A DNA stretch of 55,460 nt from Candidatus Methylacidiphilales bacterium. GTDB lineage: Bacteria > Verrucomicrobiota > Verrucomicrobiia > Methylacidiphilales > CAZTYG01. The position numbers were made by a program, and so were the translations under genes. This document shows positions 33,704 to 42,775 of this stretch, one piece after another. Numbering within the stretch: position 1 is the first letter of the stretch; each line of letters begins with the position of its first letter. The notes under the pieces were generated by a model. It did no database searches. It was not told where the DNA came from and saw only the letters and a program-made list of their open reading frames with translations. The stretch lies in the NCBI GenBank assembly GCA_033875315.1, contig JANRJG010000023.1, forward strand, positions 1 through 55,460. Direction: 5' to 3'.

Positions 33704-34618
33704 ATGAACAAATGGATTTCTGCAGAACTCTTAGAAGAATTCCAATCGGCCGGAACCAACTCCCACCGGCTCTTTTCTTCCCGTGATGCTTGGATTGAGC
33801 GGCTCGGCCGGGACATACTGATTTCGCACAAAACGCAGGAGTCCCTCGAACTTTGCCTGTCCGGCCTCAAGGACTGGCCCGGCAAATCACTTTTTCAGCC
33901 GGACCGGATCTTCGCCCGCTTCCTGCCCAAACAGAACGCCGATCGACAATCCCCCGTTTTGCTGGAAGGCGATGCCGCGCTCTCCCCGGAAACGGTGGTC
34001 ATGGAAAACGGGGTTCGCTATGGCATCGATTTCACTGCGGGCTACGCGGCGGGCCTTTTCCTCGACCAGCGTGCCAACCGGGCCTTCGTGCGCCAACTCG
34101 GCATCAAAGGCAAAAAAACCCTGAATACATTCGCTTACACTTGTTCCTTCTCCGTAGTGGCAGCCGTGGCCGGAGCGGAAACCCTCAGCCTCGACCTGTC
34201 AAAAAAATCCCTCGACCGGGGAAAAGGCAATTTCGAGCTGAACGGCCTATCCCTCGACGGCCACCGATTCATCGCCGACGATGTCCTGGACGTACTGCCC
34301 CGGCTGGACAAGCGGGGGGAAAAATTCGACCTCATCATCCTCGATCCCCCGACCTTCTCCCTTGGAAACCGGGGCCGCAAATGGAAAGTCGAAGACCAGA
34401 TGGAGGACCTCATCGCGAGTGCACTCGAATTGGCTGCCCCCGGGGCCTGGCTCCTCGTCTCGACCAATTGCACCAAAATCGACCGATTCTCCTTGGAACG
34501 CATGGCCAAATTCGCCCTCAAGCGGGCCAGAACCCATGCCACCACCCATCACGAACCTGCCCTGCCTGATTTCCCCCAAAATGAGGGTGCTGTGACGCTG
34601 TGGCTGAAGCTCCACTGA
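33704..34618 (+). CDS. Class I SAM-dependent rRNA methyltransferase (RlmI-like)
   Basis: The 304-residue protein has the SAM-binding blocks LNTFAYTCSFSVVAAVAGAE, LDLSKKSLDRGKGNFELN and LIILDPPTFSLGNRGRKW, followed by SALELAAPGAWLLVSTN, as in 23S rRNA cytosine-C5 methyltransferases. The N-terminal PUA-type region of RlmI is not clear. It begins 32 bases after the MATE gene and may be transcribed with it. Confidence 0.85.
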   Translation: MNKWISAELLEEFQSAGTNSHRLFSSRDAWIERLGRDILISHKTQESLELCLSGLKDWPGKSLFQPDRIFARFLPKQNADRQSPVLLEGDAALSPETVVMENGVRYGIDFTAGYAAGLFLDQRANRAFVRQLGIKGKKTLNTFAYTCSFSVVAAVAGAETLSLDLSKKSLDRGKGNFELNGLSLDGHRFIADDVLDVLPRLDKRGEKFDLIILDPPTFSLGNRGRKWKVEDQMEDLIASALELAAPGAWLLVSTNCTKIDRFSLERMAKFALKRARTHATTHHEPALPDFPQNEGAVTLWLKLH

Positions 34619-34644
34619 CGAGAAAACTCGGACATCCCTGGCGG

Positions 34645-35205
34645 TCAAACCCTCAGCACGCTCCGAAACCCCCGTATGGCGTAGTAGGACTGCGCTCCGT
34701 TGTGGCCGACGAAAATCCGGTCATAGCGGCGTTCGGCATAGAGCGCTCCGCCCTGCCTCCGCATCTCCGGCGGGGTTGCGATCCAGCTCGATGTCTTGCG
34801 ATCGAATTCACCCAGCGTTTGCAAATGCGAATACTGTTCTTCCGTCAAAAGTTCGATCCCCATTTCCCCGGCCATATCGATGGCAGTGGTCTTGGGTTTG
34901 TGTTCTTTCCGCGATTCCAACCCCTCCCGGTCATAACACACACTGACCCGGCCCTTGGGAGTCTCAGCGGAACAATCGTAGAAAAGGATTTCGCCCGTCT
35001 TCTTGTCCTGGCCGACGACATCCGGCTCCCCGCCCGTGCGTTCCATCTCCAAAAGTGAGCGAAGTTTTTCCGGATTTGCATCCAATTTGGATAACACCTT
35101 GGTCCAACAAAGGCCCCGGTGACGGACCGGATTCTGCTCGAACCTTTTCTTCAGAACGGCGAGGCCTTCTTCTCGTTGCTGGGGGGACAAATGTTTTTTC
35201 GTCAT
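34645..35205 (-). CDS. DUF4256 protein
   Basis: The 186-residue protein matches DUF4256: MAGEMGIELLTEEQYSHLQTL, GEFDRKTSSWIATPPEMRR, GGALYAERRYDRIF and FVGHNGAQSYYAIRGFRSVLRV at the C-terminus. Function unknown; cytoplasmic. Start ATG at 35205. It is convergent with the methyltransferase. The open frame continues upstream but without homology. Confidence 0.85.
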   Translation of the reverse strand: MTKKHLSPQQREEGLAVLKKRFEQNPVRHRGLCWTKVLSKLDANPEKLRSLLEMERTGGEPDVVGQDKKTGEILFYDCSAETPKGRVSVCYDREGLESRKEHKPKTTAIDMAGEMGIELLTEEQYSHLQTLGEFDRKTSSWIATPPEMRRQGGALYAERRYDRIFVGHNGAQSYYAIRGFRSVLRV

Positions 35206-35451
35206 GATTCTGGTTAAGGGAATACTTTTACCCCCTTTTTCAGGGGCTGTCGACCCATCGTCGCCATCCCCCTCCCCTCCCGCAGATGAACCATGGGGTG
35301 AACGGCTGATAGCCAGATAATCAACGCAGGACGAGAGTGAGGGCCCTCCACTAGAAACCCACACCATGTTCCGAGCCAACCCGCAGCCTTGTTGCATTTT
35401 TTCAGCCTGCGCATAAAGTCACCCATCGGCCAACCACCACATCGTAAAGCC

Positions 35452-35916
35452 ATGGATTTTCGCGAACCCACCCCGGAAATGAAGCAGAAGGTCTTCAACG
35501 AGATCTTGTACGAGATCGAGATGCTCGTTTCACTGCCCATGGACAGCCCGCAAAGCCTCCTGCACAACGTACTGACCGAGGCTTATTTCCTCCATACCCG
35601 CGTGCTGGTGGAGTTTTTCCAAACGGAGCAACGGATTGACAACCAGGTGCTGTGCAGCGACTACGGCTTCCCCCCCGAACCCATCGACCCCTTGAAGGAA
35701 ATCGAGGCCAGGCACCACCAATACATCACCCACCTCACCTACGGGCGTCTGAAACCCGGTGGCACATCGCGTTCGTGGATCCAGAAAAATTTCGACCCCA
35801 AGCTCCGCAAGCGCATCACCGGATTCCTCCTTCACATCATCAAGTCGCGCCCCGTCACACTCGACGAGGATCAAACCGGGCGCGCCATGGCTTTGGTACG
35901 ACAATTGGCCAAGTAA
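35452..35916 (+). CDS. Conserved hypothetical helical protein
   Basis: The 154-residue protein starts MDFREPTPEMKQK. It looks all-helical (EILYEIEMLVSL, LHNVLTEAYFLHTRVLVEFFQ, ITGFLLHIIKSRP), with no signal or membrane segment; a HEPN-like helical arrangement is possible but not proven. It is convergent with the radical SAM gene. No function can be given. Confidence 0.7.
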   Translation: MDFREPTPEMKQKVFNEILYEIEMLVSLPMDSPQSLLHNVLTEAYFLHTRVLVEFFQTEQRIDNQVLCSDYGFPPEPIDPLKEIEARHHQYITHLTYGRLKPGGTSRSWIQKNFDPKLRKRITGFLLHIIKSRPVTLDEDQTGRAMALVRQLAK

Positions 35917-35951
35917 GTGCCGACAGGGTTGCCGGCATTTCCGGCCTCCGC

Positions 35952-37571
35952 TCAAACCTTCGCCACATCCCCGACTGCGGCGACATTCCTGGCCGAATAA
36001 TTCGAGGCCTGCATCCGGTCGCGGGTGCAATCGCGGGCGTAGAGGATGAGGTGGTGGGCGACCATGCCCACCTGGATGATTGTCTCGATGTTCCCCAGCC
36101 TAAGTTGGCGCCAGAACATGGCCCAGAAATGCTCGCGGTAATCGCTGCCGCCGACGATCCAAAGCATCCGCCAGGAAACCCCGATGAAGCGCTTGAGGTT
36201 GGCCCAGGTCAGCTGGTCGGCCACCGGGGGCACGTAACGGTTGCGGTAGGTGATCTCGGCCTGGGCCTCATATCGGCGGTAGAGTTCCCCCGGCTCGTAG
36301 ATGTGACGGATGACCCGTCTCCAGTCCTCCACCACCCGCTCATAGGGCCGCAGAAATGCGATGTTGGAATCGCGGCCCTCGTCCGACACCAACCGGCCCG
36401 CCCGGGCCAGACGCGCGTGCAGGGCCGTCTTGGGCAGGGCGTACAGGATGTTGACCGTGAGGATGGGGATGCCGGTGCGGCTGACAAAGTCGATGATGGC
36501 CTGGGCCGTTTCGTCGGTATCGGTGTCCAGGCCCATGATGATCCCGGAGGCCACCTCGATCCCGTAGCGGTTGAAGGTCTCCACGGTCTCATCAATGGGC
36601 GATCTCAAATTCTGTGCTTTCTTCATCGCCTTGAGTGCGGCCGGATCGGGGGTTTCGATGCCGAAAAAGACATTGGTGAAAAAAGCCTCCCGCATCTGCG
36701 ACAGGATGTCGGGATAGCGGGACATGTTGAGGGTGGCTTCGCAGGACAGACGCACCTGGTATCTCCGGCGCTTCTGCCAGGCCACCAAGTGGGGCATCAG
36801 TTCCTCCGTGGCCTTGGGGTTGCCGATGAAATTGTCGTCGACGAAATACACCGAGACCACGCCGCCGTCGGCCAACTGGTCCAGTTCGGCGATGATCTGT
36901 TCGGGTCGCTTCAGTCGCGGGTTGCGTCCGTAGAGCGCCGGGATGTCGCAAAACTCGCAGGTGAAGGGACAACCACTGGAGAATTGAACGCTGCCGAGGA
37001 GGTATTGCGGGAGGTTGGCCAGGTGGTAGGCGGGCGAAGGCATCTCGGCCATGGCCAACTTGTGGACGGTTTGATAGACTTCCTGGGATTCCGGGCGCGA
37101 CACCCCGGCGTCCAGTCGGCGGAATAGCCGGATCGTGCCGTCACCGGCCTCCCCGCAGTGGATCAGATCGATGTCTGGGTAATACTCCGGGGCTGAGGAT
37201 ACCGAGGGGCCTCCCAAAACGGTCAACTTGTCGTGGGCGTGGGCCCGTTGGTTGAGGTCGTCGATGTGCGGGCGCTGGATGTGCATCCCGGAGAGAAAAA
37301 CCGCGTCGCACCAGCGGAACTCCTCCCCGGTCACAGGGCGGATGTTTTCATCAACGAACCTCACCTCCCATGACTTGGGCAGCAAGGCGGCCATGAGGAG
37401 CAATCCTTGGGGCGGCATGAAGGCACGAACACCGGGGATGAGAGGAAAGGCATGTTGGAACGTCCCGAATGACGCGCTATACTTGGGGAAGACGCAGAGA
37501 ATTTTTCTTCGCGCATGTGTCGGGAAATCAAAATCTGCCCGTTTCAGCCCCTGTTCGGCCATTTCATGCAT
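35952..37571 (-). CDS. B12-binding-type radical SAM protein (DUF4070 group)
   Basis: This 539-residue protein has an N-terminal cobalamin-binding-like Rossmann domain (about 20-150; PPQGLLLMAALLPKSWEVRFVD), then the radical SAM cluster motif GCPFTCEFCDIPALYG with the CxxxCxxC cysteines, SVYFVDDNFIGNPKATEE, FFGIETPDPAALKAM and a DUF4070-like C-terminus. Hopanoid 2-methylase HpnP belongs to the same broad group, but this protein's substrate is open. ATGs at 37571 and 37562 are possible. It is divergent from the amidotransferase. Confidence 0.85.
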   Translation of the reverse strand: MHEMAEQGLKRADFDFPTHARRKILCVFPKYSASFGTFQHAFPLIPGVRAFMPPQGLLLMAALLPKSWEVRFVDENIRPVTGEEFRWCDAVFLSGMHIQRPHIDDLNQRAHAHDKLTVLGGPSVSSAPEYYPDIDLIHCGEAGDGTIRLFRRLDAGVSRPESQEVYQTVHKLAMAEMPSPAYHLANLPQYLLGSVQFSSGCPFTCEFCDIPALYGRNPRLKRPEQIIAELDQLADGGVVSVYFVDDNFIGNPKATEELMPHLVAWQKRRRYQVRLSCEATLNMSRYPDILSQMREAFFTNVFFGIETPDPAALKAMKKAQNLRSPIDETVETFNRYGIEVASGIIMGLDTDTDETAQAIIDFVSRTGIPILTVNILYALPKTALHARLARAGRLVSDEGRDSNIAFLRPYERVVEDWRRVIRHIYEPGELYRRYEAQAEITYRNRYVPPVADQLTWANLKRFIGVSWRMLWIVGGSDYREHFWAMFWRQLRLGNIETIIQVGMVAHHLILYARDCTRDRMQASNYSARNVAAVGDVAKV

Positions 37572-37616
37572 GCCGCATTCTAGACGGGAGTGGGCCGTTT
37601 GGGTAGACTGAATGAG

Positions 37617-38318
37617 ATGAAAAATGCCCTGATCCTCCAACACGCCCCCTTTGAAGGTCCGGGCGCCCTCCTGCCCTTCCTCCAACGTCAGGGTTACGCC
37701 TGCCAGATTTGCCACGTTTATCTCGAATCAGCACTCCCCCCTGCCCACTGGGATCTTGTCGCGGTCCTGGGCGGACCGATGAACGTCGACGAAGAAGTCC
37801 GCCTGCCCTGGCTGGCCCCGGAAAAAGCCTTCCTCCGCCAATGTGTCGACAGCGGAGTTCCTCTGCTGGGTATCTGCCTGGGTGGGCAATTGATCGCCAG
37901 GGTGCTGGGCGCCCGCGTGGTGCGCAATGCCCACAAGGAAATCGGCTGGTTCGACATCACACGCGCCCCCGGAGCAGAGAAACACCCGCTCGGCAGGCAT
38001 TGGCCGGAACGTTTGGAACTGTTCCACTGGCACGGCGACACCTTCGAACTCCCGGAAGGCGCGGTGCGGCTGGCCTCTTCGGCGGCCTGCCAGAACCAAG
38101 CCTTCGCCTGGGGCGGACGTGTCCTGGCCCTGCAGTTCCACTGCGAATTCACCGGGGAGAACGCCGAAGGCCTGGCCTGCGGAGATGACTCCGAGGACTG
38201 GCAGCCCGGGCCTTACATCCAATTGCCCGAACATTTCGCCGCCAATCCCGAACGTTTCCACGCCCTCAACCGGACGATGGATATGCTGATCAAACCCTGG
38301 CTGGAGGGATTGAGCTGA
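37617..38318 (+). CDS. Class I glutamine amidotransferase-like protein
   Basis: The 233-residue protein has the triad of GATase class I: the nucleophile in LLGICLGGQLIAR, and His with Glu in LQFHCEF. VLGGPMNVDEE and WHGDTFELP are further family blocks. GMP-synthase-like stand-alone amidotransferases of this kind may hydrolyse glutamine or gamma-glutamyl compounds. Start ATG at 37617. It is divergent from the radical SAM gene. Confidence 0.92.
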   Translation: MKNALILQHAPFEGPGALLPFLQRQGYACQICHVYLESALPPAHWDLVAVLGGPMNVDEEVRLPWLAPEKAFLRQCVDSGVPLLGICLGGQLIARVLGARVVRNAHKEIGWFDITRAPGAEKHPLGRHWPERLELFHWHGDTFELPEGAVRLASSAACQNQAFAWGGRVLALQFHCEFTGENAEGLACGDDSEDWQPGPYIQLPEHFAANPERFHALNRTMDMLIKPWLEGLS

Positions 38319-38413
38319 GTATTGGAGTGATTGATGATTGTTTGATCAATCGCTCGTTCTCGTAATCGTTCTCATTCTCTCTAGTGCGTTTCCGGTATAA
38401 ATAGACTCCTACC

Positions 38414-38475
38414 TGTAGGGCGGCAGTCCCTTGCCGCCGACCACAACCATCACGGCAGGGGAGTGCCACCCTACA
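38414..38475. repeat. Palindromic intergenic repeat (TGTAGGG-type)
   Basis: Two 23-base arms, 38414-38436 and 38453-38475, are inverted copies with 20 of 23 positions matching, separated by 16 bases. The ends read TGTAGGG and CCCTACA. Upstream (38340-38390) are short CTCGTTCTC/GTTCTCATTC words like those at 143-194 and 53030-53080. This type of palindromic repeat fits known dispersed elements. It adjoins the truncated PEP-CTERM gene. Confidence 0.65.
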
Positions 38476-38571
38476 AAAAAAGGCTGATACCAAATCGCAT
38501 TGACTGAGCGATACGGTCAGCGGGAGGGCTAGGCGTCTGGCTCCCCCGTAGGCGTTCGGGGCCGGGCCGGT

Positions 38572-39558
38572 TTGAGGTCCTTCTTCCAAGGCGACACATT
38601 GATCTCGGCTGGAACCCTCGCCTTGGGCAGTAATCTCGCGATTCGAAACAGTGCAATCGACACCTCAGGAAGCGGCAATATCACACTGGCGGCTGGCGTC
38701 ACGACCCCCACCTTCGGTGGCCTGAGCGGCAGCAAGAATCTCTCCTCGGTGATCACCGGAAACTACAGCCTCGTGACCGGCCTTACACTCAACACCGTCG
38801 CGGGCTCGACCAAGACCTACTCCGGAAACATCACCAACGGTGCCACCGGCATGACGCTGACCAAAACTGGTAATGGCACCCAGATCCTCTCGGGTAACAA
38901 CACCTATACCGGCGCGACCGCTGTGAATGGAGGAACCTTGCTGATCAATGGCAGTCTCTCGGGAACCAGCGGTGTGACCGTGGCCACCGGCGCCACCCTG
39001 GGCGGTTCGGGCACGATCAACGCTTTGGTCACTGTGGGCAGCGGAGGCAATCTTTCGCCCGGCAACAGCCCCGGCCTGGCCAGCTACGCCGCAGGCCTGA
39101 CCCAAAGCACGGGATCCAGCTTCACCTGGGAACTGAATACCAACGACAATTCGCTGGGCATACGCGGCATTAGCTTCGATGGCGTGGATGTCAGCGGTGG
39201 CACACTCACCATCCAAAGCGGGGCGACATCCGCGCTGGTCTTCAACGGATCAGGCTCCTCGGTTCTCTGGTCGGACACGTTCTGGGATAGCAGCCGCCAG
39301 TGGCTGGTTTATGATAATGCCAATGCCCCGACGTTGGCGTCATCGGGCATTTTTGACACCATCACCCTCACGTTGGACAGTGGCAGCAATTCCTTGGCCA
39401 GTATCCGCGCCGGGTCCAGCTTCTCCTGGAGCCAGAGCGGGAACGACATTTACCTGAACTACACCGCCGTCCCCGAGCCTTCGACGTATGCGATGGTTCT
39501 CGGCGGTCTGGCGGCCTTGCTCTGTCTCCGTCGCCGGGCAAAAAAATTGGATTCCTGA
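38572..39558 (+). pseudogene. 5'-truncated PEP-CTERM protein with autotransporter-type beta repeats
   Basis: The open frame gives about 328 residues of repeated beta structure (FQGDTLISAGTLALGSNL, NGTQILSGNNTYTGATAVNG, GGTLLINGSLSGTSG), and ends with VPEPSTYAMVLGGLAALLCL-RRR, a PEP-CTERM sorting signal. There is no signal peptide: repeats begin at once, near a junction around 38585 that follows a palindromic repeat. Such proteins are normally longer and exported by exosortase processing. I read it as the 3' part of a gene whose 5' end was lost. Confidence 0.75.
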
Positions 39559-39585
39559 GCACACGTTGACTTCCTAAACTCCTGA

Positions 39586-39614
39586 GGCCCCGCCACCCGG
39601 CGGGCTTCTTTTTT
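39586..39614 (+). terminator. Rho-independent terminator after the PEP-CTERM gene
   Basis: A 6-bp GC stem CCCGCC-ACCC-GGCGGG (39589-39604) is followed by CTTCTTTTTT (39605-39614). It lies 28 bases after the PEP-CTERM stop and fits a factor-independent terminator on the plus strand. Confidence 0.8.
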
Positions 39615-40156
39615 GTGGAGAGGGGTCTCTCTGACTATCCAGATCCAGGGTGCGCCAACGCCCGGCGAAACGTTCGGTTCCAAAAAAAGCTCGGGAGGAG
39701 TGCTGACGAATTCATCGATCCTCTTGACGGCGAATACCGGAGCGGCTTCTGTCTAGAAGCGAGTGACACGTTAACAGGCGGTTACCGGGCGGACAAGGAT
39801 CGGCTGACAGACACCGCAATGGCACGGACAAACCTGATGGGTCTGCCGGTCGGAAGCCGCACCGCCGGGACACTTCGCTGAACCAAACCCCGGAGCCAGC
39901 CCTTGTCGAATCGATCCTGAATCAAGTCAGGCTTCTCGACTCTCTGGCGTCATTTCAAAAGTGCCCTCGGGAGGATGCCGCACGCGTATCTCACTGGTCT
40001 GCGCATAGCCGCGGCAAAGCATCCCCTGCCCCTCCGCATCCCGACCCGCCCATCCAGGATTCCCATGGGCGGCATGAGGGTGGCCCCTATAGTGCGACGC
40101 TCTGTCCGGATCAATTGGTATTGCCTGCCTACAGGCTCGGCCATAAACCGGACTCC
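39615..40156. other. Long intergenic gap without a clear gene
   Basis: About 540 bases between the terminator and the DUF5703 gene. Frames exist but none shows codon bias, homology or a start with a ribosome-binding site. It probably holds the promoter of the downstream glycosidase; no strong promoter was found. Decayed upstream coding of that gene is possible, since no ATG begins it. Confidence 0.4.
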
Positions 40157-42475
40157 GTGGATCCGTTTCCGCTCACCTCCCCCCGTGGCGCATTCGCGCG
40201 CCACTGCGGACGAACCCCAGTCTGGCGCGCCCTCTGCCTTGGTTTGCTCGCGGCCAGCGCCTTGGTGGCGGTCCCCAAGGCACAATCCGCTGACATCGGA
40301 CCCGCCGATCTGGCCCCATACAACGTGGTTTGGGAATCTCCCAGCGCCGATTCCGCGGGATCGATGCCGCTGGGCAATGGTGAGACCGGCATCAACCTGT
40401 GGGTCGAGAAATCCACCGGCGATGTCCTGCTCTATATCGCCCGTGGGGACGCATGGACGGAGAATGTCGTGCTTTATCGCGGCGACTACGGCCTGGCCAA
40501 GGTGGGAAGGATCAGGATCAAACTGGGCAACGGGGCTTTCCGCAATCCACAGCACTTCCGCCAGGAATACGACCTCGCCACCGCTTCCGTCACGGTCCAG
40601 GCCGATGGAACCACACTCAGGGCATGGGTCGATGCCCATTCCTCCCTGATCCGCCTGGAATTCAACGCCGCCAAACCGTTCTCCCTGCAGGCCGGAATCG
40701 ACACTTACCGCAAAGAGGAGCTGCGTGGCACACTCAAGTTCCAGAAAGTTCTGTGGAGCGACACGCTCCAGCCGGCCGAGGGGGACGACTGCCTGATTCT
40801 CTCGAAAGACACCCTGCTCGAACCCGGGCCTTCCCAGATCGGCTGGTGTTACCAAAACCGGAATCCTTACCGGATTCCGGAACTCCAGGATTGGACATTC
40901 GGCGCGCTGGTGTTCGGGCAGAACATGCGCACAAACGGACCTTCGCTTCTCGAGTCCGCAGAACCATCGTCCGTTCAGCGTTTGATGATCGCCACGGCGG
41001 CGTTCCCGGCCGAATCGGTTCCCGCATGGCAGCACTTGGCCGCCGGACGCGCCGCGCTCTCCCGCCCGCGTGATTGGGCCACGGACTGGGCCGCCCACGT
41101 GGCATGGTGGCACCAGTTCTGGAACCGGAGCTACATCTTGGTCGAGGGAAACGAGGCGGCCCGTCGTCTGACGCAGGGCTATCTGCTCGCGCGCCAGATC
41201 CAGGCCTTCCAGGGACGCGGGCGCTATCCCATCAAGTTCAACGGCGGGTTGTTCAACTTCGACAACACCACCAAGGTGCGGAATTTGAAGTCGGGGGAAT
41301 TCGAGGAACGCGGGGTCAACGGCGACTTCCGCCAATGGGGCGGACATTACTGGTTTCAGAACACCCGGCCGATGTACTGGCCGATGATGGCGGCGGGGGA
41401 TTTCGACCTCATGCAACCCTTCTTCCGCATGTACCGCGACATTCTCTTCCGCAACGAGAAGGACTGCCGCGCCCACTACGGCCATGCCGGGGCTTACCTG
41501 GCCGAAACCTCCCCCTTCACCGGAGGACTCCCCAGAGTGCTGCCGGAACAGGAAGGCAACCACACACGCCACTACTACACACCGGTCCTCGAACTCGGTG
41601 CGCTCATGCTCGATTATTTCGACCACACCCAGGACGAAAAATTCGCACGCGAATACCTCGTGCCGATGATGGATCTGGGGCTGGCCTTTTTCCGCGAGCA
41701 TTTCCCCCGCGATGGGGAGGGACGCCTCCGCATCGAACCTGCGAATTCGGCGGAAATGTTCTGGAAAACCCGCAACCCCGTAACCGACGTGGCCGGGCTC
41801 CACTACCTGCTGCCCCGCCTTATCGCCCTGCCCACGACCTGTCTGCCGGAAAAAACCAGAAGCCAGTGGCGCAGCATGCGGGATGCCCTACCCCCGATCC
41901 CCATGCGGAAGGAAGGCGCGAACACGCGCATACTGCCCTACGAGTCCGCCATCGATCCGAAGGAACACAACCAGGAGAATCCGGAACTCTACGCCATCTA
42001 CCCTTTCCGCCTGTTCACTCTGGGACAGGGCGCGGAGAAAGAGGCGGTCGGCCGTTACAACTTCGGCCTCCGCCGCTTCAAAAGGGCCGGTTGTTGGTAC
42101 CAAGACCCCGTCCAGGCCGCCCTCGTCGGGGACACGGCGTCGGCCGCTGAAGGGGCCCTTTTCGCTTTGACGAACAAAGACCCGCGTTGCCGCTTTCCGG
42201 CATTCTGGAACATCGGCAACGACTACGCGCCCGACTTCGACAACGGAGGTCATGGCATGCATGCCCTCCAGCTCATGCTGTTGCAATCCTCCGGCAGTTC
42301 GGTCTATGTCGCCCCGGCCTGGCCTAGCCAATGGAACGCCCGCTTCCGTCTGCATGCCGCGGGCAAAACCACCGTCGAGGGCCGGATCAAGGACGGCCGA
42401 CCGGTGGACTTGGTGTTCTCGCCCGCGATCAGGCGCGTCAACGCCGTCCTCCCTATTGGGAAGAACACCCCGTGA
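40157..42475 (+). CDS. Exported DUF5703 / GH95-like glycosidase
   Basis: About 772 residues in a six-hairpin glycosidase-type fold. A signal peptide (RALCLGLLAASALVAVPKAQSA) precedes LAPYNVVWESPSADSAGSMPLGNGETGINLWVEK, typical of DUF5703, and the (alpha/alpha)6-like domain has NGGLFNFDNT, YWFQNTRPMYWPMMAAGDF, HYGHAGAYLAETSPF and EPANSAEMFW. No ATG opens the frame; GTG at 40157 or TTG at 40115 are the only starts. It is convergent with the GH95 gene, suggesting joint plant/algal glycan use (fucose-linked polysaccharide), an inference. Confidence 0.85.
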   Translation: MDPFPLTSPRGAFARHCGRTPVWRALCLGLLAASALVAVPKAQSADIGPADLAPYNVVWESPSADSAGSMPLGNGETGINLWVEKSTGDVLLYIARGDAWTENVVLYRGDYGLAKVGRIRIKLGNGAFRNPQHFRQEYDLATASVTVQADGTTLRAWVDAHSSLIRLEFNAAKPFSLQAGIDTYRKEELRGTLKFQKVLWSDTLQPAEGDDCLILSKDTLLEPGPSQIGWCYQNRNPYRIPELQDWTFGALVFGQNMRTNGPSLLESAEPSSVQRLMIATAAFPAESVPAWQHLAAGRAALSRPRDWATDWAAHVAWWHQFWNRSYILVEGNEAARRLTQGYLLARQIQAFQGRGRYPIKFNGGLFNFDNTTKVRNLKSGEFEERGVNGDFRQWGGHYWFQNTRPMYWPMMAAGDFDLMQPFFRMYRDILFRNEKDCRAHYGHAGAYLAETSPFTGGLPRVLPEQEGNHTRHYYTPVLELGALMLDYFDHTQDEKFAREYLVPMMDLGLAFFREHFPRDGEGRLRIEPANSAEMFWKTRNPVTDVAGLHYLLPRLIALPTTCLPEKTRSQWRSMRDALPPIPMRKEGANTRILPYESAIDPKEHNQENPELYAIYPFRLFTLGQGAEKEAVGRYNFGLRRFKRAGCWYQDPVQAALVGDTASAAEGALFALTNKDPRCRFPAFWNIGNDYAPDFDNGGHGMHALQLMLLQSSGSSVYVAPAWPSQWNARFRLHAAGKTTVEGRIKDGRPVDLVFSPAIRRVNAVLPIGKNTP

Positions 42476-42775
42476 CCCGCCCGGCATCACTCGCTAACCA
42501 CATTTCCGCCGGGTCGACGACCACCCGCACGCCGGAGCATTCTCGATCCTGATCCGCTTGGTTTTTGGCCCTGGTTTTCGCAGTTCGCATAATGGGACTG
42601 CCTCTGTTGTCACTGCCCCGCGTGTCCGATGGTGGTTCGGCCTGTATCTGCCAGGCAGAACTCACCAAGGTCGGGATGGATGTGCACCCACGGGTTTAAA
42701 CGCGGTAACGGCATGGTCAAACGGGGGCGTCGAGATCTCCGCACTCTGATTCAGGTCGAAGGTTACTCCGTTTAG
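42476..42775. other. Convergent intergenic gap
   Basis: About 300 bases between the ends of the two glycosidase genes. No terminator with a T-run, repeat or frame with support was found. Confidence 0.4.

Noticed and set aside
39615-39881. 88-codon frame after the PEP-CTERM terminator
   Set aside because: No homology, no ribosome-binding site and no coding character.
39950-41803. Minus-strand frame of 617 codons opposite the DUF5703 gene
   Set aside because: Shadow of the glycosidase; the plus-strand protein has a signal peptide and family motifs.
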